Positions 1 to 5,214 of a stretch of DNA of 5,214 bases are shown piece by piece (the stretch's first letter is position 1; each line of letters opens with the position of its first letter). The notes below the pieces were generated by a model, which was not told the DNA's origin, made no database searches, and saw only the letters and a program-made list of their open reading frames with translations. The position numbers and the translations under genes are program-made. The stretch comes from Methylacidiphilum sp. (GTDB lineage: Bacteria > Verrucomicrobiota > Verrucomicrobiia > CAIQCK01). The stretch is from positions 1 to 5,214 of the forward strand of contig DYDC01000211.1 of the NCBI GenBank assembly GCA_020718125.1, written 5' to 3'.

Positions 1-165
1 TCGGAGTCGCTCCCTGATTCTTGACGGATTCCTTGCCGGCCATCGGCTGGTCACGGAGATTGTGCTGCGCGATAAGCTTAAGCGAGCGCGCGGCGCGGGC
101 AAGCAAGTCACTACCGGGGCATCCTTCTCCTTGCCGGCGGGCGATCTGTTGGCTAGCCTTCGGTT

Positions 166-708
166 GTGTCAGACAATGAGAACATCGTCTATTTCGACCT
201 CGAGACGCAGAAATCGGCTGCGGACGTGGGCGGGTGGGACAAGAAGCGCGACATGAAGATGTCGGTGGGCTGCATCTACTCCACCGGCACGCAGAGCTAC
301 GAGATCTTCGACGAGAAACACGTCAATGACCTGGTCAAGGCGCTGCTGCGCGCCGACCTCGTCGTCGGGTTCAACATCATCAATTTCGACTACGAAGTGC
401 TGGCGGGCTACACGCCGCTGGACCTGCGGCAGGCGCCGACGTTTGACCTGCTGGTGGAATTGGAGAAAGTCATCGGCCGCCGGCTGCCGCTCGATGCGTT
501 CGCGACCGGCACGCTCGGCTGCGAGAAGATCGCGGACGGCATGGAGGCCCTCAAGTGGTGGAAGGAGGGCAAGATGATGGAGATCGCGGAGTATTGCTGC
601 TACGACGTGAAGATCACCAAGATGATCCACGAATACGGCTGCCAGCACAAACAGCTCTTCTACGTGGACCGCTTCGGCGCCAGGCGCGTCGTGCAGGTGA
701 AGTGGTGA
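166..708 (+). CDS. Stand-alone DEDDy 3'-5' exonuclease / RNase H-like domain protein (YprB / RNase_H_2 type)
   Basis: This 180-residue cytoplasmic protein probably removes nucleotides from the 3' end of DNA or RNA using two metal ions. The three exonuclease motifs of the DEDD superfamily are visible. Motif I is FDLET, with D11 and E13. Motif II is VVGFNIINFDYEVL, with D75. Motif III is YCCYD, with Y143 and D147, the Y-x-x-x-D spacing of the DEDDy subgroup. No other domain or membrane segment is present, so it is a single-domain member and looks full length. The start is GTG at 166: it is the only start codon between an in-frame TAG at 154-156 and motif I, and no clear Shine-Dalgarno sequence precedes it. 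It converges on the AraC gene, with a likely terminator in the gap. Relatives are sometimes labelled helicase-associated, but there is no helicase domain here. The fold call is firm; the substrate is unknown. Confidence 0.88.
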   Translation: MSDNENIVYFDLETQKSAADVGGWDKKRDMKMSVGCIYSTGTQSYEIFDEKHVNDLVKALLRADLVVGFNIINFDYEVLAGYTPLDLRQAPTFDLLVELEKVIGRRLPLDAFATGTLGCEKIADGMEALKWWKEGKMMEIAEYCCYDVKITKMIHEYGCQHKQLFYVDRFGARRVVQVKW

Positions 709-736
709 GCATGGCAGGAAGCGTTTTCCTTGCGGG

Positions 737-771
737 GAAACCCGGCGCTCAGATACGCGGTTTCTTTTCTT
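737..771 (+). terminator. Probable Rho-independent terminator of the exonuclease gene
   Basis: A hairpin lies 28 bases after the exonuclease stop codon. The outer stem GAAACC (737-742) pairs with GGTTTC (759-764). A two-base bulge (743-744) follows, then an inner stem GCG/CGC (745-747 with 756-758) closing an 8-base loop. TTTTCTT follows at once (765-771). The T-run is on the + strand only, so it serves the exonuclease gene and ends just before the stop codon of the convergent AraC gene. The stem is modest and bulged, and no folding energy was computed. Confidence 0.5.
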
Positions 772-774
772 GAT

Positions 775-1671
775 TCACCCCCGCTGCTGGCGCGCGCGGT
801 CCGCGCTCGGCGACGCGCCGTAGAGGCGGCGGTAGAGGCGGTTGAAGTGGGAGAGATGGTTGAAGCCGGCGGCGTAGGCGATGGCGCTGATGGATTCACC
901 GCCGCCCAACAGCAGCCGCCGCGCGTGGTCGAGCCGCGCGCGGTTGAGGAACTCTGTGAGCGTGCAGCCCGTGTAGCGCGGGAACTGCCGCTCGAAGGTC
1001 GCCTTGCTCATCGCGGCCAACTGGAGCGCCTCGCTCAGCGGCAACGGCTCGGCGTATTTCTCCAGCACGCGCCGGATGACGCGCTCGATGCCGGCTTGAT
1101 GGCGTTCGCCTTCCCGCACGCTGAACGGCATCCGCGAGAGCACGTGAGACCGCGACGACGGCAGCGCGGCAAGCTCCGCCAACACTTGCAGGAGCATTCC
1201 CAAGCGTCCGGCAGCGGACAGCCGCGGCATCGCCAGCAACTTCGGCCCGACGCGTTTGCAGACCGCCGGTCCGAACACCACCCCGCGCCGCGCGCGGTCC
1301 CACAACGGCGCCAGCAGCGCAAACTCCGGCAGCGCGCGCAGCGGATGGTCCAGCGGCCAGTGGAACTGCATCGAGATGCCCGTCGAGCGGCGCAACCCTT
1401 GGACGCAATGCGGAAGGTGCGGCCCGATCAGTTCCAGTTCCGGCCCGTTGAACCGCTCGATGTGGTCGCCCACGAGCCGCAGCCCGCTGCCGCGTTCGAT
1501 GAGCGTCAACTCCATCTCGCGGTGCAGATGCCAGTAATCGCCCGCGCCCTCGAACGGCGTCACGCGCCCGTCGGCGGTGAACTGTTCCACTTCGCGGAGG
1601 TTGTCGCGCCAGCGATGCAACCGGAACGACAGCCCCGCCAGCGGCGTGATGGTTTCAACGTGGATGGGCAT
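775..1671 (-). CDS. AraC-family transcriptional regulator with N-terminal cupin-like sensor
   Basis: This 298-residue regulator should bind DNA through its C-terminal AraC/XylS domain and sense a small ligand, often a sugar in this family, through its N-terminal half. Residues about 45-90 look like a cupin barrel: the WHLHREMELTLIERG stretch has H48, H50 and acidic residues, and GPHLPHC follows near residue 84. The first helix-turn-helix is about 210-235 (LSEALQLAAMSKATFERQF). The second is about 259-290 (ISAIAYAAGFNHLSHFNRLYR), matching the family's conserved A-x-x-x-G-F-x-x-x-S-x-F pattern. The middle, about 105-200, is a linker with no recognised motif. The start is ATG at 1671: upstream the frame meets TGA at 1693-1695 with no other usable start between, and no strong ribosome-binding site is visible. 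The gene follows the glutamate dehydrogenase gene after 264 bp. The ligand and target genes cannot be read from sequence. Confidence 0.9.
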   Translation of the reverse strand: MPIHVETITPLAGLSFRLHRWRDNLREVEQFTADGRVTPFEGAGDYWHLHREMELTLIERGSGLRLVGDHIERFNGPELELIGPHLPHCVQGLRRSTGISMQFHWPLDHPLRALPEFALLAPLWDRARRGVVFGPAVCKRVGPKLLAMPRLSAAGRLGMLLQVLAELAALPSSRSHVLSRMPFSVREGERHQAGIERVIRRVLEKYAEPLPLSEALQLAAMSKATFERQFPRYTGCTLTEFLNRARLDHARRLLLGGGESISAIAYAAGFNHLSHFNRLYRRLYGASPSADRARQQRG

Positions 1672-1708
1672 GGCGCGCTTAGCCGCAACGATTCAGTCGC
1701 CGCAGCCC

Positions 1709-1740
1709 ATGAACCTCAGGGAGGGTCTGTCGTTGTTCAT
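1709..1740. promoter_or_regulatory. Dyad symmetry upstream of the AraC gene (possible operator)
   Basis: ATGAAC (1709-1714) and GTTCAT (1735-1740) form a perfect 6-bp inverted repeat with 20 bp between, centred about 53 bp upstream of the AraC start codon. The half-sites begin 26 bp apart, so they are not a whole number of helical turns apart. The position suits an operator or autoregulatory site, but a 6-bp dyad can arise by chance and no convincing -35/-10 pair was found. The same bases start a 15-codon in-frame ORF described in the findings. Confidence 0.2.
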
Positions 1741-1761
1741 TGAGTTCGCCGCGGCCAGGGG

Positions 1762-1867
1762 AAAAAGCGGCGGAGGACTGCCGCAGTCCAAGACTGCTGC
1801 CGCGTTGGAGACAGCCCCTCGCGCAAATGCGCGGGCATCTTGGACTGCGGCAGTCCTCTGCCGCTTT
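1762..1867 (-). terminator. Possible transcription terminator of the glutamate dehydrogenase gene formed by the palindromic element
   Basis: Read on the minus strand, the palindromic element begins 68 bases after the dehydrogenase stop codon. It ends with five Ts (AAAAA at 1762-1766 on the + strand), and three of these also belong to the stem. A stem this long followed by a U-run could stop transcription before the AraC gene. The stem is much longer than a usual intrinsic terminator, so the role may be incidental. Confidence 0.35.
1764..1867. repeat. 104-bp nested palindromic element (REP- or MITE-like)
   Basis: Two 30-base arms, 1764-1793 and 1838-1867, are reverse complements with a single difference (G1772 opposite T1859, a wobble pair in RNA). 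Each arm holds a smaller palindrome, GGACTGC and GCAGTCC around one central base (1775-1789 and 1842-1856). The 44-base centre has its own hairpin, CTCGCGC (1818-1824) with GCGCGGG (1829-1835) around an AAAT loop. A degenerate partial copy of the arm motif (GACTGCTGCCGCG) follows the left arm. No target-site duplication is obvious and nothing inside codes for a believable protein. From memory, GGACTGC-x-GCAGTCC palindromes recur between genes in Verrucomicrobia; this was not checked. Confidence 0.75.
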
Positions 1868-1935
1868 GGAATCCGGAGAGGGCTTGCAGGTTCACGGTGA
1901 GAGGGCGTTCGTATCGCACGGTTGCGGGTTCGGAA

Positions 1936-4900
1936 TCAAAACGCCCGCTCGCGATGGGCGCCGCGGAGCAACTCCCTGCACGCGGCGACCACGTCCGTTT
2001 GCAACCCGCGCTGCCACTCCTCCCAACGAACCGCGTGCCGGTAAAGCGCCATTGCAGCCAGCTTCTTGGTCAGAATGGCGTCGCGATAAGCCTTCAACTC
2101 CCGCGTGTTCAATGTTCGACGAATCTTCGCCATGCCGAGATGCTCCACAAGGACCGCCGGGATGTAGGCCCGCAACGCGCCGCTCACGATCTCCTCATGC
2201 GCCAGAAGCACGTCGAGTTCCTCATACAAGGCCGCCTGCAACGCAAACATCTGCTCGCTTGTCCGGGCTGAGAGCTTGTGGAGCGGCGTCTTTTCCTTGG
2301 CGTGGAGCGCGAGCAGCATCCGCGTCTCGGCGACGGCGTTGGCCGCGACGAGGACGAGCACTTCGCGGATCAACTGCGTCCGGGTCTTCCGGTTCTTGAC
2401 GAGCACGCGCTCGTAGTCGTCGCCGAGCAGGAACGCCGTCAACACCTCCGCGATGGCGCTGGAGGTCACGCCGCCTTTGTTGGCGCTGGAGTCCTTGATT
2501 TGCAGGATCGCGCTCTCGCGGGCGATGACGTCGCGCGCCGTGTCGTCGAAGAACACATTGGCGCCCTCGACGATGACGCGCAGTTCACGGAAGACCGCCA
2601 GGAAGTTCCGCGCGTTGCCGGCGTTGATGGTGTCCTTCAGCCCGCCGCACGGCACAAACGCCTGGATGTTCGCCGTGGCAACGCAATGGCGGCTGCGCGG
2701 GTCGGTGAGGAAGTTGCGATGGAAGAAGTTGCCGTCCTCGACGCGCGTCCCGTCCGGCAGCATGAAGCGTCCGGGCGCGCGCGGCACGCGGAAGCCCCGC
2801 CGGCTGAGTTTTGCGGCTGGATACGCGAGACTGTTGAGGCGCGGCTGCGTGTGCCGCGCAACGGCAAGCTCCATTAGCGCCTTCTTGTCGAGGCCCTCCG
2901 GGTCGAACAGCGCCGAGCCGCCATCCACGAGCAGGCAGATGCGGCCTTTGAACGACTGGATCTGGTTCGCGCCGAGGTCGCCATCCGGGCCGCCAGTCAT
3001 CATCAGGTTCACCTGTTCTTCCTTCAACCCGACATGGCTGAGCAGCGTGCGCAGGCAGGCCATCACGCCCATCGTGGTCATGCCGCTCGCTTCGAGCTTG
3101 CCGCCGAGTTGCGCGCGGATTCTCGCGGTGTCGGTGGTGACCAGTTTCGCCGCGCCTTCGATCTGAAGCTCCGTTCCCTTTTCCCCATGCGGCAGCAGGC
3201 CAACGACGCGCTGGTCGCGCGTCAGCCCGTAAACGTCGTGAGGAATGCCGATGCTCTTGCCGGTGGTGATGGTGCGCCAATGTTTGTAGCCGCGCTCGCG
3301 GGCGCGTTGCGCGACGGCGTCCATGAACGACGCGGTGCCCTCGTCGGGGCCGAGGAAGATCATCTCTGGCTTGCCGAGGTAGTCCACGATTTCACGGGAC
3401 GGCTGGATGAGGTCCATCACGCCCTCGGTGAAATCGAACGTGGCGCTGAGGCCGTCACGGGCGTATTCGGGATGCGGGACGATAACGGCCTTGGCACCGC
3501 TCTCGGCGATGTCTTTGTGTTTGAGTCGCTGCGCCACCGGACCGAGCGCGTAGTTGAGCATGGGCATGTTGTCCATCTCGGTGTCGTAGTTGTCCGGCGT
3601 GACACGCACGAGCCGCACGCCGCCGCGGGCGATGTCCTCGGCGCGCATGTGGGTGCCGACGGCGTAGAAGCCGACGACGAAGAACACGCCGTAAACCTTG
3701 CTGAAAAACGCGAGCGGGTCGAGGACGGTCGGCGCGAGCCGGAACGCAAACGCGCGTTTGTGGGTCTTGTAGAAGTTGGTCTTGAGCGTGTCGGTGACCA
3801 GCCGGCCCATGAACGTGAAGATGTCGCAGGCCGTCTTGTCATCGAGAAACGCAATCGCCGCGCGGCGGTTGAACGCCTCCAGCGCCCTTGTCACGGTCCG
3901 GCTGCTCGCGGCGGCTCGGCGGCGCGGGTTGAAGCGGCGGCTGAAGAGTTCGTGAAGCCGCTTCAACAGGGCCGGTTGGCCGAGCATGGCGTTGAGGATG
4001 ACCTTGCGGGTGTATTCGGCGCGGTTGGAGTCGAAGACGCGCTTGGCCATCGCGTCGCGCAGGTCCGGCCGGCCCAATCCCTCCATGATGTCGCGGTCGG
4101 CGGGCAGGTCCTTGTGGATGAAGCCGTGGATGAACGCAAACGCGTTCAGCGAGAAGAAATATTCGTCCAGAGTCAGCGCGCCGCCGACGTAGAGCTGGTC
4201 CAGCTCGTTTGGCTGGATCGCCAGCAACGACTGCAACTGGTCCAGCGCCTGCCGCAATCGCGCCGCCGCCGGTTTGCCTTGCAGATAAAGCGAGCAGATG
4301 GACTCCACGCGGCCTGCGGGATTGCGGAACGTTTCCCAATACGCCCGTCCCAACGTGATGCCGAGGTCGCCCATCATCCTGCGGACCACCGGCACGGCGG
4401 AGCGGTTGAAGTCCTCCCGGAACATGATCCGAGTCTCGCGCGTCCGTTCCGACTCCGTGACTTCGATCAGTGGAACCACACGGTCGAGTGCGCGCCGGAG
4501 GAAATGTTCGTAGCGTTTGCGTGTCACCCGCGGCATCTGCTTGCTCGCCGTCGGCCCGGCAAACGCGAATGCCGACACGCATGGTTCCAGTTCCGCGGTT
4601 TTCGGGCACGGATCGGGCCGGATGATGTAGGTGTAATACTGGTGATCGGGGCCGAAGTAATACTCCGCGCGGTGGCCGGCCATGACAGGATTGAGCACGA
4701 CTTCCATGCGGTCGCGGGTTTGCGCGGTGGCGATGCGCACCTGCACGCCGCCGTCCACATCGAACTGCACCTCCGAGACCGCTCCGCGCAGGACGAACTC
4801 GCCGCTCTCCCGTTGCATGTTCGTGCCGATGGCGCGCAGCACGCGCTTGAGGGCGTCCTTGGAAATATGCCGGAAAAAATACGCCGGCAGTCCGAGCTGG

Positions 4901-5094
4901 GTCAGCAGGATGCGCGCGGCGTGGTTGACGCATCCGGCGGTGAGCAATCCCTCGTTGGACAACTCGATTACTGCCTCGTAGAGCAGATTCGGGTCCAAGC
5001 TGGCTTGTTGGGCGATCCGAAGGACCGAGTTCGACTCCGGGTCGGTGGACACGGCCGACCCGACGGTGGGGTTTGGGCTTCCAGACATTTTCAT
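1936..5094 (-). CDS. NAD-specific glutamate dehydrogenase, large (about 115-kDa, GDH2-like) class
   Basis: This cytoplasmic enzyme should oxidatively deaminate L-glutamate to 2-oxoglutarate and ammonium with NAD, mainly in glutamate catabolism. It has 1052 residues, close to the roughly 115-kDa class typified by yeast GDH2 and far below the roughly 1600-residue bacterial class. Residues 1 to about 465 form the N-terminal region specific to large GDHs. The catalytic part follows: ARGGVR (489-494), SGAKA with the expected substrate-binding lysine K535, GPDEGT (582-587), TGKSIGIPHD (611-620), the nucleotide-binding GGPDGDLGAN (701-710), AFVPCGG (812-818), EGANVF (843-848) and KDSSANKGGVTSS (867-879). 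The last 150 residues are a helical tail. I chose ATG 5094 over TTG 5100 because GGAG lies 8 bases before it; ATG 5088 is a weaker option. SGAKA differs from the GGSKG I recall in fungal enzymes. It appears to be transcribed alone, ending at the palindromic element. Confidence 0.93.
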   Translation of the reverse strand: MKMSGSPNPTVGSAVSTDPESNSVLRIAQQASLDPNLLYEAVIELSNEGLLTAGCVNHAARILLTQLGLPAYFFRHISKDALKRVLRAIGTNMQRESGEFVLRGAVSEVQFDVDGGVQVRIATAQTRDRMEVVLNPVMAGHRAEYYFGPDHQYYTYIIRPDPCPKTAELEPCVSAFAFAGPTASKQMPRVTRKRYEHFLRRALDRVVPLIEVTESERTRETRIMFREDFNRSAVPVVRRMMGDLGITLGRAYWETFRNPAGRVESICSLYLQGKPAAARLRQALDQLQSLLAIQPNELDQLYVGGALTLDEYFFSLNAFAFIHGFIHKDLPADRDIMEGLGRPDLRDAMAKRVFDSNRAEYTRKVILNAMLGQPALLKRLHELFSRRFNPRRRAAASSRTVTRALEAFNRRAAIAFLDDKTACDIFTFMGRLVTDTLKTNFYKTHKRAFAFRLAPTVLDPLAFFSKVYGVFFVVGFYAVGTHMRAEDIARGGVRLVRVTPDNYDTEMDNMPMLNYALGPVAQRLKHKDIAESGAKAVIVPHPEYARDGLSATFDFTEGVMDLIQPSREIVDYLGKPEMIFLGPDEGTASFMDAVAQRARERGYKHWRTITTGKSIGIPHDVYGLTRDQRVVGLLPHGEKGTELQIEGAAKLVTTDTARIRAQLGGKLEASGMTTMGVMACLRTLLSHVGLKEEQVNLMMTGGPDGDLGANQIQSFKGRICLLVDGGSALFDPEGLDKKALMELAVARHTQPRLNSLAYPAAKLSRRGFRVPRAPGRFMLPDGTRVEDGNFFHRNFLTDPRSRHCVATANIQAFVPCGGLKDTINAGNARNFLAVFRELRVIVEGANVFFDDTARDVIARESAILQIKDSSANKGGVTSSAIAEVLTAFLLGDDYERVLVKNRKTRTQLIREVLVLVAANAVAETRMLLALHAKEKTPLHKLSARTSEQMFALQAALYEELDVLLAHEEIVSGALRAYIPAVLVEHLGMAKIRRTLNTRELKAYRDAILTKKLAAMALYRHAVRWEEWQRGLQTDVVAACRELLRGAHRERAF

Positions 5095-5100
5095 TTTCAA

Positions 5101-5106
5101 CTCTCC
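5101..5106 (-). promoter_or_regulatory. Ribosome-binding site of the glutamate dehydrogenase gene
   Basis: The minus strand reads GGAGAG here. The GGAG core (5103-5106) is 8 bases from ATG at 5094. It abuts the alternative TTG at 5100, which is too close, and is 14 bases from ATG at 5088. This spacing decides the start in favour of 5094. Confidence 0.65.
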
Positions 5107-5172
5107 GTGATGCTCGCGACTCTAACCGCGCGCGGGAACCCAAACAAGCTCGCATTCCACGCCGCGGGCGCA

Positions 5173-5198
5173 ACTTGACACACGCACCACGATCAAGT
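5173..5198. promoter_or_regulatory. Perfect spaced dyad upstream of glutamate dehydrogenase (possible operator)
   Basis: ACTTGA (5173-5178) and TCAAGT (5193-5198) are exact reverse complements separated by 14 bp, so the half-sites begin 20 bp apart, close to two helical turns. The dyad lies about 80-105 bp upstream of the dehydrogenase start codon, where a regulator site would be expected. TTGACA at 5175-5180 on the + strand equals the sigma-70 -35 consensus but has no -10 partner at 16-18 bp. No promoter could be assigned with confidence on either strand. Confidence 0.25.
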
Positions 5199-5209
5199 CC
5201 CGGAGGGAC
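5197..5209. repeat. Short palindrome GTCCC-GGA-GGGAC
   Basis: A perfect 5-bp inverted repeat around a 3-base centre lies near the right edge and overlaps the outer half-site of the spaced dyad by two bases. It may belong to a short repeat running out of the window, or it may be chance in GC-rich DNA. There is no T-run, so a terminator role is unlikely on what is visible. Confidence 0.25.
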
Positions 5210-5214
5210 GGACG

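Noticed and set aside
62..256. 64-codon + ORF with GTG start and nearby GGAG
   Set aside because: It overlaps the exonuclease by 91 bases, the overlapping part is Arg/Ser-rich shadow sequence, and no homology is recognised. The open frame is recorded only as a weak finding.
169..648. 159-codon minus-strand open frame over the exonuclease
   Set aside because: It is antisense to a gene with all catalytic motifs intact, and the translation shows no family resemblance.
1695..1696. TGA at 1693-1695 as a recoded (selenocysteine or readthrough) codon in an extended AraC protein
   Set aside because: All three genes here end in TGA, so the code is standard. No SECIS-like structure was recognised, and the family does not use selenocysteine.
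730..1743. 337-codon open frame on the + strand over the AraC gene
   Set aside because: It is an antisense shadow of the AraC coding sequence, with low-complexity Arg/Gln/Ala-rich translation and no motif.
1737..1919. 60-codon minus-strand ORF, and a + strand ORF 1577-1900, across the palindromic element
   Set aside because: The translations come from the palindrome itself (LPQSK-like fragments on both strands). This reflects repeat DNA and not selection for protein.
3034..5178. 714-codon open frame on the + strand, antisense to the glutamate dehydrogenase
   Set aside because: It is the mirror of a high-GC third-position coding frame. The translation is rich in Arg, Ala, Val and His with no recognisable domain, while the opposite strand has unmistakable dehydrogenase motifs.
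5175..5180. TTGACA as a -35 box for a divergent + strand promoter
   Set aside because: No -10-like hexamer lies 16-18 bp downstream (the sequence there is TCCCGG-like), and no + strand gene start is visible before the window ends.
1..5214. CRISPR arrays, tRNA or rRNA genes, insertion-sequence transposases, defence or secretion systems
   Set aside because: No regularly spaced repeats, no cloverleaf or rRNA signature, and no transposase or defence-type motif was found in any frame.

Overview
The window is a GC-rich stretch of bacterial chromosome (very high G+C at third codon positions, long antisense shadow frames). It carries three convincing protein genes. The gene types, their sequence style and a nested palindromic element point towards Verrucomicrobia or a close relative in the PVC group. 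That assignment is inferred from family resemblance and was not tested.

Layout, left to right. Positions 1-165 hold no gene I can support. Positions 166-708 (+) encode a small stand-alone DEDDy-type 3'-5' exonuclease / RNase H-fold protein with a GTG start. A plausible intrinsic terminator (737-771, +) sits in the 66-bp gap before the convergent gene at 775-1671 (-), an AraC-family regulator with an N-terminal cupin-like sensor and a C-terminal double helix-turn-helix. Positions 1672-1935 are non-coding. They contain a small dyad just upstream of the regulator and a 104-bp nested palindromic element at 1764-1867, ending in a T-run on the minus strand. Positions 1936-5094 (-) encode a large NAD-type glutamate dehydrogenase of about 1052 residues, resembling the roughly 115-kDa class known from fungal GDH2. 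Positions 5101-5214 are its upstream region, with a good ribosome-binding site, a perfect spaced dyad and a short palindrome.

How the parts fit together. The dehydrogenase would convert glutamate to 2-oxoglutarate and ammonium, linking amino-acid breakdown to the TCA cycle. The AraC gene follows it on the same strand, but 264 bp and a long hairpin separate them, so they are probably separate transcription units. No regulatory link is shown. The exonuclease gene is convergent and functionally unrelated. I see no new multi-gene system here. The feature most worth a second look is the nested palindromic element between the dehydrogenase and the regulator, which looks like a member of a dispersed repeat family.
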